This document shows positions 1 to 12,075 of a DNA stretch of 64,000 nt, piece by piece; the first letter of the stretch is position 1, and every line of letters begins with the position of its first letter. The notes below the pieces were generated by a model, which made no database searches, was not told where the DNA came from, and saw only the letters and a list, made by a program, of their open reading frames with translations. Made by a program: the position numbers and the translations under genes. The DNA is from Stachybotrys elegans. Taxonomy: Eukaryota; Ascomycota; Sordariomycetes; Hypocreales; Stachybotryaceae. The stretch spans positions 1,054,001 to 1,118,000 of the forward strand of contig JAGPNK010000012.1 of the NCBI GenBank assembly GCA_020746835.1. The letters run 5' to 3'.

Positions 1-1077
1 TCGTGCTTTACAGGGGGCTGGACTTCCTCCACCGGTCGGGAGTTTGGTGCCGTTGGTCAAACTGACGGTACCGCTTTCGTCGAGATTCTCAGTGACGGAT
101 CCCTCGTCTATCTCGGTCGTCTGCCCACACAAACCACCAACTCTTCTTGGCGCGACATCAAGGTTATCGGCAACTACGCGTACATTGGCGCCGAGTCGAG
201 CAACCACGGACTGCAGATCTTTGATCTGACCAAGCTGCTTACCGTCAACCCTGCTTCTCCCCGGGTTTTCAGCATCACCTCGGACCTCACGGCCCACTTC
301 CGTGGATTCGGAAACTCCCACAACATTGTCGCTCACGAGGAGACGAACATGATCTACGCTGTTGGCACCGGATCCGCCGCAGGATGCCGCGGCGGTCTGT
401 TTATGGTGGATGTCAGCAACCCAGCCAGGCCTACCTCGCCTGGATGTCTCTCTGCTGGAGGCTACGTCCACGATGCTCAGTGCGTCACATACTCTGGCCC
501 TGACACCCGATACACCGGCCGGGAGATCTGCTTCAACTACAACGAGGACTCCCTTGACATCACCGATGTCACGTCGAAGAGCAGCCCCGTGACCATTAGC
601 AGCACCAGCTACAACGGTGTTTCCTACACTCACCAGGGCTGGCTTGCGGATCCTCAGATGCGCTTCCTGCTCCTTGATGACGAGCTTGATGAGCAGCGAC
701 GAAGGGGCCCGGCCGCCAACCAGCGCACCACGACTTACATCGTTGACATCTCCAACCTCTCCCGACCTGTCTTCACTGGCACCTACCAGAGCCCTGCCAT
801 TGCCATCGACCACAACCAGTATGTCGTTGATGGTATCTCCTACCAGGCCAACTACGGATCTGGTCTCCGCATGGTCAACGTGACCTCCTTGAGTACCGAT
901 AGCACCGGCAGGGGCATCAACGAGGTTGGCTACTTCGATTGCTACCCCGAGGATGACAGCGTTGGTGGACGCGCTGCCTTCACTGGTACCTGGAGTGTTT
1001 ATCCCTACTTCAACTCTGGATATATCCTTCTCAACAGCATTGAGAGAGGTCTCTTCTCTCTCAGATATACCGGTTAG
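1..1077 (+). CDS. LVIVD-repeat (choice-of-anchor B) protein, 5' partial
   Basis: The reading frame is open from the first base of the window to the TAG at 1075-1077, so the N-terminus lies outside; 358 residues are visible. The protein repeats a beta-strand pattern of the type 'xYAYIGAE..GLQIFDL', 'GGLFMVDVSNPARP', 'TYIVDISNLSRP', 'GLRMVNVTSL'. This is the LVIVD beta-propeller-like repeat of bacterial and fungal choice-of-anchor B proteins, often labelled 'regulatory P domain' in fungal genomes. Such proteins are usually secreted; the signal peptide would be off-window. No intron is visible in this part. The biochemical role is not known for the fungal family. Family assignment is fairly secure from the repeats, function is not. 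Confidence 0.8.
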   Translation, partial: SCFTGGWTSSTGREFGAVGQTDGTAFVEILSDGSLVYLGRLPTQTTNSSWRDIKVIGNYAYIGAESSNHGLQIFDLTKLLTVNPASPRVFSITSDLTAHFRGFGNSHNIVAHEETNMIYAVGTGSAAGCRGGLFMVDVSNPARPTSPGCLSAGGYVHDAQCVTYSGPDTRYTGREICFNYNEDSLDITDVTSKSSPVTISSTSYNGVSYTHQGWLADPQMRFLLLDDELDEQRRRGPAANQRTTTYIVDISNLSRPVFTGTYQSPAIAIDHNQYVVDGISYQANYGSGLRMVNVTSLSTDSTGRGINEVGYFDCYPEDDSVGGRAAFTGTWSVYPYFNSGYILLNSIERGLFSLRYTG

Positions 1078-1166
1078 AGATGATTGAGGTGATGGACTTC
1101 TTGTATATTTGTCTTTGGTTGTACGAATTCATATTCTCTATGATAACTATAGAGATGTAGCTAAAT

Positions 1167-2983
1167 CTAACTGTGTTCGACCAACATGAACGATTCTACA
1201 AACTCTATGAGCGCGACTAGACCCAGGGTCCAAAATGCAATAAACGGAAAACCCGCCCTTAGGCCCAATGCAAATAGTTTCCCCGTTATAAGCGGTCCAG
1301 CCGACCGAGTGAGACAGGAAAAAGATGCCGAGGCCCCATTTACAAAGGCAAGGTCCCCTTTATCTGCCGTAGTGTTCGTGATACTAAGGCGGAATTAGCT
1401 AAGAAGCTGCCTCTAAATGAGTCTTGTGACTTACAGGATGGCAGAACATATGTAGCCAACCGAGGAGAGCAAGACCTTGGCCCATAGATCTAACGTCACC
1501 AACAACGTGGGCAGTGGAGACTCGAGGTTCGGTAGAAAGGGAGTCAAAACATACATGGTTGGGTATATGCCAACCGCGATACGATACGCCTTTAGTGCCC
1601 CTAGTTTACCAACAGCCAATGGAACCACGGTTGCCTGCATGATTACGGCAACGATTGCCTGGGAGAGAAGAATCAGGCCAACCTGATGGCTGCTGTAACC
1701 GAAACCCCCGGCAGGGTCGAATGGGCTGCGTTCGTGTGACGAGGTTGAGTCATGAGGCAGAGCAGTGGGTGCCGCTAGGAATGCGGGCATCAAAGCGTCT
1801 GAGGAGACTTTGTGGAAGGCAAGAAGGCCGACGGCAAGGATCTGAAGGAGGGACTGTTTGGAAGGGATCTTCATCCATGGCGTTGGCTGAGGTGCGCTTC
1901 TGGACTCGTAGTCTTCCTCGGCATGGATGTCTTGCAATTCCACATCTAGAATGTTTGTCAACGAATTTCCCCTTTCTACGAGATGGCTTGCTCACCTGCT
2001 GGTATATTCTCAAGGGGTACATAGCCAGACGATTCACCTCGGGATGGCTGTCCAGTACACTTGCCCATTATGCAGCGAACGATCCTAGATCCAATCTCAA
2101 GCCCTAAACCCGATCGCTTTAGCATGCCCTGGTGAGTCTCCAATAAGAAGAGGAACGCTGTGGCGAAACTGATCACTTGGAGGCTTGCCACTACCAAATT
2201 AGGTAGAAGGAATTTGTACTCAGCCCATACCGAGTGTTGCGGAAACAAGGAAGGGTATAGGAGCACAGGGTTGGCTAGAAAGCCTCCCAGGATTGGTCCA
2301 ATTAAATTCCTCATACACGGTCAGCAATTCCTCAGTATTAAATGAATCAAAACGTACCCAAGTGTTCGTATAAAGGTCACAAATGAAAATGCCTTAACTA
2401 AGCTCGCGATCAGCTATAGTCTTTGTGAAGACATGAACCGGGTTACCTTGTTGTTCTTTATGGTGAACAGACTCGGCAACACATGTCTGAACGATTCCAA
2501 CATTCGGGTTGAAAAGGCCCCCAAAAGCTCTTGCAGCCGTGGCAAAGGCGATGGATCTGCTAAAGCCAAACGAGATCGCCGTGGTCATGCCGCAGACGGA
2601 TCCGATCAGAAGTGTCGCCCTTCGACAGATGTGGTCACTGACTTTTGCCCATAGAATGCCACTGAGAAACTCGGCAAAGGTATAGACTGATATAAGTAGG
2701 CCCGCGTAGTAGGGAATTTGGGCATCGTCTACTTCATCCATGGAACGAACCATGTCATAGACATAGGGGAATATACTGGTCCAGGCAATTGCCTCGGTGG
2801 CCCGCATTAGACCTGGGACATTATGAGATAGTGAAATGTGCAATCCATGTTCACTGAGATGCGATACGGACCAAGGATAGATAACTGAAGCCTGAGCCCG
2901 GAAATCGAATTAGAGTCCTTGGAGGCAACCGAAGCACCTTGCTGGTGTAATGGCCGAGTATGAACATTGGTACCGTTTGCCAT
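1167..2983 (-). CDS. MFS transporter (DHA1-like), six exons
   Basis: Exons on the minus strand are 2983-2872, 2812-2447, 2397-2358, 2309-1996, 1945-1435 and 1383-1167, giving 519 residues with no internal stop. Introns are 48-59 bases; the first has an unusual GTCCGT donor. The first transmembrane part reads 'RATEAIAWTSIFPYVYDMV', followed by the MFS loop 'AKVSDHICRRATLLIG' and later 'RTLGNLIGPILGGFLA'. The last exon supplies 'NGASASFSCLTRSAGPLI' and the final helices. This is the fungal DHA1-like group of proton-driven exporters (YCR023c/ZRT-like annotation in databases), a plasma or vacuolar membrane drug/metabolite transporter. Substrate is unknown. It is upstream of no obvious pathway genes. 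The start at 2983 is the only ATG in frame with the first exon. Confidence 0.85.
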
Positions 2984-3357
2984 CTTTTTCGGTTAGCCTC
3001 ATGTCCAACTTTCAAAGACAGCGCAAAATACAACTAGGCGGCGCCTTCTAAATGACGTTATGGGATAAAAATATTGTGCTGTTATGAGTTCAGGCATTGC
3101 ACAAAGCAGGACGAAACTGCTTGTTAATACCCCTCACCCTTCACCGCCCACACACCGTGCCAAGTCACACAGTAGGTAACTCCTCTTCTGGAATATTCGG
3201 CAAATTTAATTATTGGTAAAAATTACTCTGGGATTTGCCATGGTGGGATATAGATCAATGCTTCGAGGAGGTCCCTCTGACGTTAAAACGATATCAAATC
3301 AATAGATGACAGTTGGTTAGAATATTCGATTGAGACAATTCAATTCAATTCATGGTT
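2984..3357. promoter_or_regulatory. Gap between MFS start and NLR end
   Basis: This 374-base gap lies between the start of the MFS gene and the stop of the NLR gene, both on the minus strand. It must hold the MFS promoter and the NLR 3' UTR. It is AT-rich near 3200-3340; I see no clear motif. Confidence 0.4.
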
Positions 3358-6300
3358 TCACAGTCCTCGGCTGTACCGTACTATAGCCACCATGCCGTTT
3401 CTTACGCAGAGTATTGTCCCATGCTTGTTAGCTATCAACAATGGTAGATCGCCGTCATTCACCCAGTCTCCAGGGAGAAAGAAATGGTTCCTGGGACTCC
3501 CCATCTCCCAGCCAATCGTTGAGGTACAAATCCAGTTGCTGTGGTCCAGAAATACTACTCTGTTGTGACAGATTCCTAGAAGATGCTGCATTCTAGAGCT
3601 TAAATCTGCAAGAGACTTTCGCTTGATAGTGTTCGGGGTTTGAGGTTTCAGTTCCGACGTTGGCACCACGTCCAATCTGATAGAGGGCAAACCTGATAAG
3701 CCCCTATTCACCGAAATCTCGTGGACCAAGTATTGTCGGTTATTTGACAGCGCAGCCGCCTTCAGTCTTTCTCGCTCCAATGAAGCGGACATGGTAACCA
3801 AAGGCGCTGATGTTGAAGTATTTGGCTCGTGCAGGACTGGGGACTGAAAAGGCGCAGTACCGAGACACTCAAATGTTGCCCAGTTGTAGACATGCAGCTG
3901 GTTAAGCTCCAGCCAGACGATCTGCGATGTCTCGTGAGGATGATTTACCCATTTTCCGGCCGGCTTGGTAGGACATGTCATTTTTCGAACCTCCTTCTTC
4001 TCCTTTAGGTCCCATACCTGGTCCATGGTACCAGTGCTTACAAGGATGAATTTGTCGTCGGGACTGAACAGCAACTGCGATACAGCCTCCTCTGCGTGAA
4101 GCTCAAGAAGTGGGTAGACAGCCCACTTGTCATCCTCTTTTATCCGAAGTCTCTTCACAATCACCCTGGCCGAATGGTCCGCAGATGCAAGCAAGCGGCG
4201 GGATTGAGACCAGCCGAGGGCAATGATAAATGCGAACGAGGAATGACTGCTAACTTTGCGGACACGGGCACCAGTCTTAATATTGTGAATAGAAACGGAT
4301 CCATCGTCTCTGCCACAGCAGTAGAATTCATCCTCATCATCGCAAATCAGTGCTGTCACACTTGTTCGTGCGCTCCGATCGTCTGCATAGATAGGCTCCG
4401 ACGCGGCTTCTGGTGTTGCAGATCCGTCGATTAATCCCATTTTCTCATTCATTTCCAAGTCATTGGATCTGACGAGCACATCTGGTGCCCACACATTGCA
4501 ACCAGAGCCCCGAACATCATAGATCCTCTGCCCGTCGGGACTAAATGCCAAGTCCCGAACAAAATCATCCGATCGTAATCGGTATATGAGATTGAACTTC
4601 GGGAGAGACCACACGCTTATGGAGCCGTCGTTGCTGCTTGTAAGAAGATATGTGCCGTCTTGGTTCAAGACCATTTCACGTGCGCCAGTATCCGTGAACT
4701 CCTGCTCAACATCATCCAGGAGATCCCAGACAAGTACAACAGCATCCTGATAAAGGATGTACACCAGCGATCCATCAGGGTGCCACCGAACAAGTTCAGC
4801 GTAATTGAAAACTTCGTCGCCTCCTTCCAAACGATCTTTGTCGGCGGAGCGGAGAATCACTTTTGGAGTAGGTTGTGGCGACATGGTCAAATCCCATATG
4901 CGTACAGGTCGACCACTATACCCAATTGCCAACTTGGTGTGGTCTGGACTGGGAGACATAACACGTGGACATTTTCCGAAGACGCCTTGTTCACTTTGGT
5001 CATAGACCAACGTCTCAGACAACGTATCAAGATCGTGGGCCATGATATGATTATCGTCATGGCACAGAAGCAGGCTATTGTCAGTTTGGGCGAAACTCAT
5101 GCTGACCAAGCGAGACTGTCTGCTTCGAGGAATAAGATAAAGTTGTTGACCAGTAGAGATATCCCATATGCGCGTCGTATGTCTCCCACCAGTCGCAACG
5201 AGGTTTCCTTTGCGGTTCACCTCCATCATGGTCACCCATTCTGTGTGGCATATTTTGCGTAACTCTTCGCAAGTATCAATGTACCACACAATGACAGTGC
5301 CACTTTGAGAGATGAGTGCTAAGAAATATTTGCCAGCACAGCGAATGACAGAGGCAATCTTTTCCTTGCCCACGGATAGACGAGCCAGCTTGTCGTCCCA
5401 ACCGTCATCTGAAAGGCCCTTGATGGCGATGAGAGGATTTTCTAGTTCCACGTATGTTCTATATATAATCGAACTCTCTGGGCACAAACATGGGATAATG
5501 CGATGAATCGAAGAGGGGCTTTGGACTAGATTCGAGCCAAACTTGGTTACGACCCGGATCAGGTCTTGTATCCATTCAGCCAGGAACCCAGTCTCTTCTG
5601 CTCCTGGAAGCTCCGAAGCAGTATTTGGGATAGCCTGGTGATGGAATTCGACGTTTCGTTTTCGATGAAGCCATTTTCTGAGATACTGAGAAGCTCTGGG
5701 GACATCGTCAAGGTTGCCCGACAAGGCCATGGCTTGGAGCCAGCACAGCATATATCGGCTGCAGAAGACCCTCAAAATCGCCAACAACTCAGGATTGTCA
5801 ATGCTCGAAAGACTGAAATGATATGCCCAATATTTCATGGCGTATTCGAGAAACGGGTACATTTGGCATGTTGATTCCAGCCTGTTGGTAGTTGCTGATT
5901 TTTCCTCGGTCACTTGTCCCAAAGCTTGTCTCCAGTGTTTTTGTGACAAATGCTGTAAGCACACGATGGCTAGGTGATCATGACTGATGCCGAATCCGCG
6001 AGCTGCCGTTGCCTCAGTCGAGACAGTAAACAGAAACTTCCGGGCCGTCCCATGGATAAGCGTGATAGATCCATTGTCCATGCGAACAAACTGGCCGCAA
6101 ATCTGCACAACTGTCTCGCCCAGATCGAAAAAGCCTTCGAACTCGGGTTCCAAAGCTAGAGCTAGCTCTCGTCCAGTTAGCGGCCGAAAGCTGCACGCCG
6201 CCCATGCAAGTATTCTGAATGCCATGTGTTGGAGCCGTGGCGATTGGGACTTGACGTTCTCCATCATCTGTTCATACAAACCTTGCATGTCATTGGGTAC

Positions 6301-8426
6301 TTCGCTCAGAACCATTTCAATGTCTGCTTTGGTATGCCAATTGTCCCAAAGGGAGGCTAGAGCCAGCCTGGTCCACAGAAAAGAACCTTCGGCTCGGCTT
6401 GCGACCTGGCTTATGACGTGCTGCTGAAGCGTTTCATCTTTCGGGAGTATTTTAGCCACTTCGGATTTAATGTATGCCTGGATGTCCTCAAAGGTGTGCT
6501 GCACGGAAATGGGTTGAACCAAGACTGAGTCCGGGCGACTAGCAGCAAGATTCACGAGCTCCCTGTTTGGGCGACTCAAGAGGAGTAGCTTCATAGCTGT
6601 TTTTGACTGCATCTGAAGCAGATGCCTTATCAACAGCGCAGGTGTATCAGCTTCATCCAAACCATCGATGACCCAATATACCGTCGACCCAAAGTCTACC
6701 TGTAGGATTATGTCCTCGAAGACGGTTTCCCAGATGCTCTGGAACTTTTGGGTGGCGACTGAAAAGGGGGAATGATGGTATTTCTGAACAAGTCGGCCAG
6801 CCAATGGGGGGTAGGCAATGGCCATCTGGAATGCTATCGTCCGAAGACAATAAGTAACACTCCTGTTCTCTTGCTGTGCCTCGATGAAGAAGTGAGACTG
6901 GCAAAGCGCGGCCTCTTGGATATGATGGATAGTTTGGGTAGCTAAGAAAGACTTGCCCGTACCCGGCAACCCCGTGAGCCACAGGATGGTGTGGCTTTTG
7001 TTGGCGGCATCAAACCAAGCTTGAAAGCTTTCTTGATTGTACAGCCATTTACAGGACCCTTGTGTTGGCCGTGGCAGATTAGAATCCACCGTGTTACGTA
7101 CGCTGTCGTGTATACCAAATATATGTCGCAGGATTGCTGGCCATTCGTCCGTGCGTGGTGATTGCACCTCAATGCCCGCCGGTCCTGAGTAGTTAGAAAC
7201 TTAGACACCCAAAAGCCAGGATGTTGATGTGAAAAAGGACTCACTCTGGGGTTGCATAACATCTTTTGTGAGGTTCCTCAACAGGTTGACGATGAGGATG
7301 TAGTTTGGGTCCAACCGGCTGCTAAACTTACATATCGTGTTGTGGTCTGCATCGGCAGGAGCTGATATTTCGGCTGGATAGTCCAAGACACCCGAATCTT
7401 TGTCAACGATCTGCAGCTGTCAGTGAAAGATGTCCGAGCTATGGTGTTATGTGATGGTACCATCTTCCTGAGACCCAACACCAACTTGGTAGGGAGTGTC
7501 TCGTAGAGCGAAATCAGATGCCAGGAGCTGCAAATCGCCCTGAACTTTTCATTGATATCCTCCACGGACGTGGAGAATGTCTCCAACTCAGACATGTATG
7601 TCTTGGTAGGTATCCCCATTAAGGCAAAAAGCGTGTTGAGAGTTCGGGCATGCGCGGCCCCTCTGTGAGGTGTGGCGAGAAACATGATCCCATAAACACT
7701 TGAAAGCATTTCTGCGTAGTGGTGATCACCTTTTCCGATAATTAAAGCCTCTCGCGAGTCAGTACCATAGATCATACACCCCTTTCTCTCAAGGCCCCCG
7801 CACCTTCTTAACAACAAGTCCACCCATTGAATGCGCAATGAAAATTATAGGCCGCTATCTGGATTATCAGCATTTCTAACGTTCAGCGCCAGTTCCAATG
7901 GAACTCACCAAGCCAATGTTATCCACCCCGGCGTGTCCGTATGTCTTCATTCGGACCAGAAGACCCTTGGAGAAATCGACGATGCTTAACGGGTTATCCT
8001 GTTCCTTGAACTTGGCGTTGTACCCGTATGAGAAGACGCGGAAATTTGAAAGCCCTTCCTCATGACGCATCCATGCCGGCCAGAAAGCATCCGGTTTACG
8101 GTCATATGTCCATGTTCCACGGGGAGAGCCTCCAAGCCCGTGGACGAAAATCACGTCAGCACTACTCTCGGGTTCTCCATGTATCAAATGCAGCCCAAAG
8201 GTATTGAGGAACGCCCCTGGTTCTTGACTTGGACCCCGTACCTCCCGTTCTGTGCTTGTCAACCCTGTTAAATCACTCGCGTCAGCCTGGCGACCGGCAG
8301 CTCTCAACCTGCGAAACTAGCCCCTCATAATATTAGTATACCGAATCATCCTGAATGAGAAGGTACTGACTGACCATCGATGACATCCTGCCCACTGGGA
8401 CTTCGAATCTTTTGCCCCGCTGTCAT
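3358..8426 (-). CDS. NLR-type receptor: SesB-like hydrolase, NACHT, WD40
   Basis: Six exons (8426-8375, 8264-7909, 7854-7804, 7748-7461, 7410-7245, 7184-3358) give 1579 residues. The N-terminal region is an alpha/beta hydrolase of the SesB type: oxyanion motif H59-GLGG, nucleophile motif A-H-S145-M-G-G and 'FLATPHRGA'. A NACHT NTPase follows, with P-loop GLPGTGKS at 376-383 and Walker B 'VIDGLDEAD' near 476-484. The C-terminal half carries degenerate WD40 repeats ('VRIWDL', 'LVWDL', 'SISVWSL', 'VSIHNI'). This architecture belongs to fungal NOD-like receptors linked to heterokaryon incompatibility and cell death. The WD40 region is expected to sense ligand, NACHT to oligomerise, and SesB to act as effector. 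The first short exon (17 residues) is chosen because it joins in phase over a 110-base intron with a CTGAC branch; it is the least certain part. Confidence 0.85.
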
Positions 8427-10128
8427 GGGATAGATGAAAGAGGGGAAGGTATCCAAAAATGCTAATAATCATAGGTCAAACCGACACTACGCGCCGAGGC
8501 TTGATCAGGCATCGACAACAGGGGCTCAGACGGCCCAAGCCCTGCAAATGCCCTCTGAAGACCCGCACAGTATAAGGATTACAGCCCCGACTCCGCCTCC
8601 CGCAATGCAACTGTTGGTTGCAAACCCCCTGATTTGGACTTCCCCACTCGACGAAGGGCCAAAGGATACATGATAGTTCTGCTTGTCGCAGAGAAATACA
8701 AGTCGCGCGTTGGCACCCGTCCAGACATACTTTCCCAAGGACGCGGCATTTCGTCAAACAAGCTTTGGTCTGACACTTCAACCTGTTGACTACATCATCT
8801 TCTGGCCGGCTTTTGTCCTTCGACAGTTAACATGGCGTCTATATCTATCACGGCTGGCTTTCAGACGGCACCAGTCAATCACATTGATGTCGACCGTCAG
8901 ACATGGCGCCCAAACTACAGCTCGGTTCACAATTTGAGTTGGATCCTGCAGTAGTTCGCGGCAGGCGTTCATTCTCCTCGCATAGCCAGGCAGCCTGTAT
9001 TAATTTGTGATATACAGCTCTTCCCGTGCCTGAGACGAAAGTCCCACCAGCCATAACTATGGCATGCCCCTCTGGGCCAGACGGCTAAAATTGAGACGGA
9101 GCTGCTGTGTAGGGAAATGAAGGTCTACTTTCCCAAGGTAAAGCGAACCCATCCTAAATGTTGATGGTCTCGTGAGGACTCATCTCGGTAGACTATAGAC
9201 CTTGAAGAGACTGGTCAATTAGCCCTGCACGAGTCGACTAGGTTGAGTGTTGACGGAAGCCCTCTGTGGGAACACCTTTTGTACCTCGCATACTTCTTTC
9301 TCATAATGAATCCTTCTCTAACCAAAGATGGGGCTTTAACGGAGCGGTTAAATGATCTCGGTAATCCAAGGCCAAAGTCATCGTATATTGGTCGCATCCT
9401 TTGCCGAGACGCCCGGTCATTCATGGCTATCGCAAAGTGCACCCACCCATGGTACTTTTGCGCAATTAACAGGAGATTCACGAATCCACATCCACTGACC
9501 TAACTTAGGGACAGGTGATAAATAATACTTTACTTGAAATGATGCATATACAGCAGGTACTCCGTACTGACCTCGAAGACCCTGTCGTAGCAAACAGCAC
9601 CAAGTATCGGCGCGTTGTATTGCCGGCGAAGACGAATAAAATTGACCAAGGAGTAACAGAAGGCACAGGGCTAGACGCAGGTCTAGTTGTAAGGAGAAGG
9701 TATGGAGGGCATTCATCCTGGCCGCCAAGACAGAGATGAGTAAGTTGCCTCGTATTATCCCCTTGAGTGTGGAGATGCAGCAGGCTGGTCACTAACAGGG
9801 ATACTAGCCAATGACTAGTAATAAAGAAAGAGATACTTAGTTATCTAAGAGTATTCTGGCTTTATGTCAAGTACTACTGGCTACTACCTCAGTACCTCTT
9901 TAACCTTCTAGATAGGCCAGCTCGACTGTAGCTTCTGTATACATGGGGGCTGATTCAGCTGGTAAGGGCGACTACAAGCTTGGTGCTCCTTCACACTCAA
10001 GGGGATAAAAGTCATGTCATGCGCCGCTCTGTTCAATCACTCACTCACTACCGCTCTTCATTCTCAAGGCTTCATCACTTCACCATTACTCTCAAGCACT
10101 CCTTATACTCTCTCGAACCCAATTCATT
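8427..10128. other. Unannotated 1.7 kb interval
   Basis: This divergent interval lies between the NLR start and the small secreted-protein gene. Only short overlapping frames occur and none resembles a known family. The last 120 bases before 10129 are CT-rich, as in 5' leaders of well expressed fungal genes. A stretch around 9780-9950 is AT-rich with repeated 'tact/agta' words and may be repeat relic. Confidence 0.4.
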
Positions 10129-10759
10129 ATGCGTTCTGCTATTGCTATTGCTATCCTAGCGGCCCTTGCCTCTGCTACGGCTACTAGCCCAATTGAGGGC
10201 TATGAGGTTGAAGAGGCGTCCTGGGAGATTGAAGTTGAAGCTGGCAAGCCTTCTGTTTTTAACGGAACAGTTGAGCAAGTGATGGCTCAGCTTGAGATTG
10301 AGTACCCTGACATTGCTGCTTCTGCCCTGCAAAGCATTAGCAAGGAACCAGCTGCCAAGGCCGAGACAAGTCTTACCAAGAGAGACCGCACTGTTTGCGG
10401 GAACTTCTCTTACGCCGCTGCCCATCGCATTCAAGAGGCCATCGACCGGCTTCGCGGTCTTCCTGGCAGGCCTTCGCTTGGACCAGGACCTCGCAGGTGT
10501 GCGCAGGTTAGCTGCAATTCAAATGCTGCTGTTTGGTGGTGCAACGATGTAAGAGTTTCTATGCTTATATAATTTAACAAATACTAATAGGAAGCAGAAC
10601 AATTACCAGGTTGAGCACACTAACTGGCATGGTATTGCCAATGCTGCTCAGATTATTGTAAATACTTGTACTATAGAGACTATCGGTCCTTACCCTTGGG
10701 TTGCCGGACAGCGCTTCCATGACGACAATATCAACATGATTGTATCAGCCACCTGCTAA
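10129..10759 (+). CDS. Small cysteine-rich secreted protein with Kex2 site
   Basis: Two exons, 10129-10548 and 10598-10759, are separated by a 49-base intron whose acceptor is the second of two close AGs; the first would give an early stop. The product has 193 residues: a signal peptide of about 18, an acidic pro-region, the dibasic Kex2-type site LTKR ending at residue 85, then a mature part of about 108 residues with six cysteines. The pattern 'RLRGLPGRPSLGPGP', 'CAQVSCNSNAAVWWCND' and a terminal Cys recurs in a family of secreted proteins in ascomycetes of unknown function. Three disulfide bonds are likely. It could be an effector-like or antimicrobial secreted protein; the sequence alone cannot decide. 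Confidence 0.8.
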
Positions 10760-10879
10760 TGAGAAGCAGTGGTTTGGAATTGTTACTACTGCGGGAGATG
10801 AGAAGTGGATTGTCTCTAGTTCTGGATATTCCTCATAATATGCATACACTGAGCATACACACATGACCTATTATAATAC

Positions 10880-11290
10880 ATGCGCCATGCTAAGCTCCCG
10901 CCGATCACCAGCTATTGGGGAGATTCATGGGCCGTCTTATACAAAAACCAACTCTCGCACATGATCAAAATGGACCAGGCAAAGAATGGCGACTGGCCGC
11001 TACCCCCCAGAATATGTGACCTCGTGCTTGACAAGGTTATACCAGCTCTTCTGGAGCCCCTGCAATCTGTAGGCTGCTCTATCAAGCCATGTCTTGTACA
11101 CGCAGACCTCTGGGATGAAAATATTGCCACCGATTTGGCGACTGCAGAGCTATTTATATTTGATTCTGGGTCTTTTTAAGCGCTCAACACATACGAGATT
11201 GGCAACTGGAGAGCGGCACGACACAGGTCGAGTGGCAAGAAATACCTGCAAAGCTACATAAACAACTTCAAAATCTCAGAGCCAGCCAGG
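10880..11290 (+). pseudogene. Ketosamine-3-kinase (fructosamine kinase) fragment
   Basis: The frame from 10880 carries the kinase catalytic motif 'CLVHADLWDENIATDLAT' and 'FIFDSGSF', characteristic of fungal fructosamine/ribulosamine 3-kinases, which phosphorylate glycated proteins. A TAA at 11177-11179 interrupts it. The same frame continues beyond with 'ALNTYEIGNWRAARHR' and 'YLQSYINNFKISEPA', which are also family-typical. So the stop replaces an aromatic codon inside the conserved 'SFYxHNxYEIGNW' stretch. The N-terminal half of the kinase and everything after about 11290 are missing. It is therefore a relic with both ends lost plus a nonsense mutation. The ATG at 10880 need not be a real start. 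Confidence 0.75.
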
Positions 11291-12075
11291 CCGTCTCAAT
11301 TTAAACATTCTGAGCTGAAATTTACGAAATCCTGCTACTCCTTAATTCAGAGCACCAATGTGACGATAGAAACTTACTCTAATCGTTGCGATAATCCTGG
11401 GACGGCCATTATTATTCGTGAGTGCAACATGCACGTGGTGAGTCTCAGGTGCTATGGTTCTTGGTTCAGTAACTGAATAGTCCCCAAAAGCGTATTTCAG
11501 AGCACGGCGGTAATGTGTGGAAAGTAGTGCCCGGAAGAACTGCTGAAAGTCCAAGTGTACACGCTAATAGGGATTAATTGCTTGGATATAGGTCGAAGAG
11601 AACAGAGATAAAGGGATAGACAGTAGCAAGAGTAAGGGAGGACAAGGTTGTGGGTACTGAAGGGGGGAATTGAAGCTGCGAAGTGAAGCTTTGATTCGAT
11701 CCCAAAGACATGATGGTAGTAGGCTACCGTATGGAGCCAATATTCCAGTCGAGACGTAATAGCCAAATATCTCATGCGGCCTGGATGACTATGAATGACA
11801 ACCTATTCTCTTCTTTTTAAAAGTCTGAACTTTAATGAACCCTATCAGCTTGTGTCCGTCGCACTACATTCGCTGGTGCGTTTCATAGCAGGACAGTGTC
11901 CATTAGTTGAAGAGATGAGATGGAGCTTTCTAGGGTAGCGAGGTAAAAATATGTTGATGCATACTGTGTTGCATCAAGGTGCTATGGCAAGTAGCTAAGA
12001 GATGATTATGGCAAGAAGTATCAGTAGACGGGTATAAGAAATCATTTAAAGCCACAATTCCACAAGGCCATGGCC
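11291..12075. other. Unannotated 0.8 kb interval
   Basis: No supported gene is visible; short frames here match nothing I recognise. It includes the 3' flank of the gene ending at 12076. Confidence 0.4.

Noticed and set aside
8780..9100. Minus-strand reading with a GTGRA-like peptide
   Set aside because: Short, stops quickly, and the glycine motif is too weak to assign a nucleotide-binding protein or relic.
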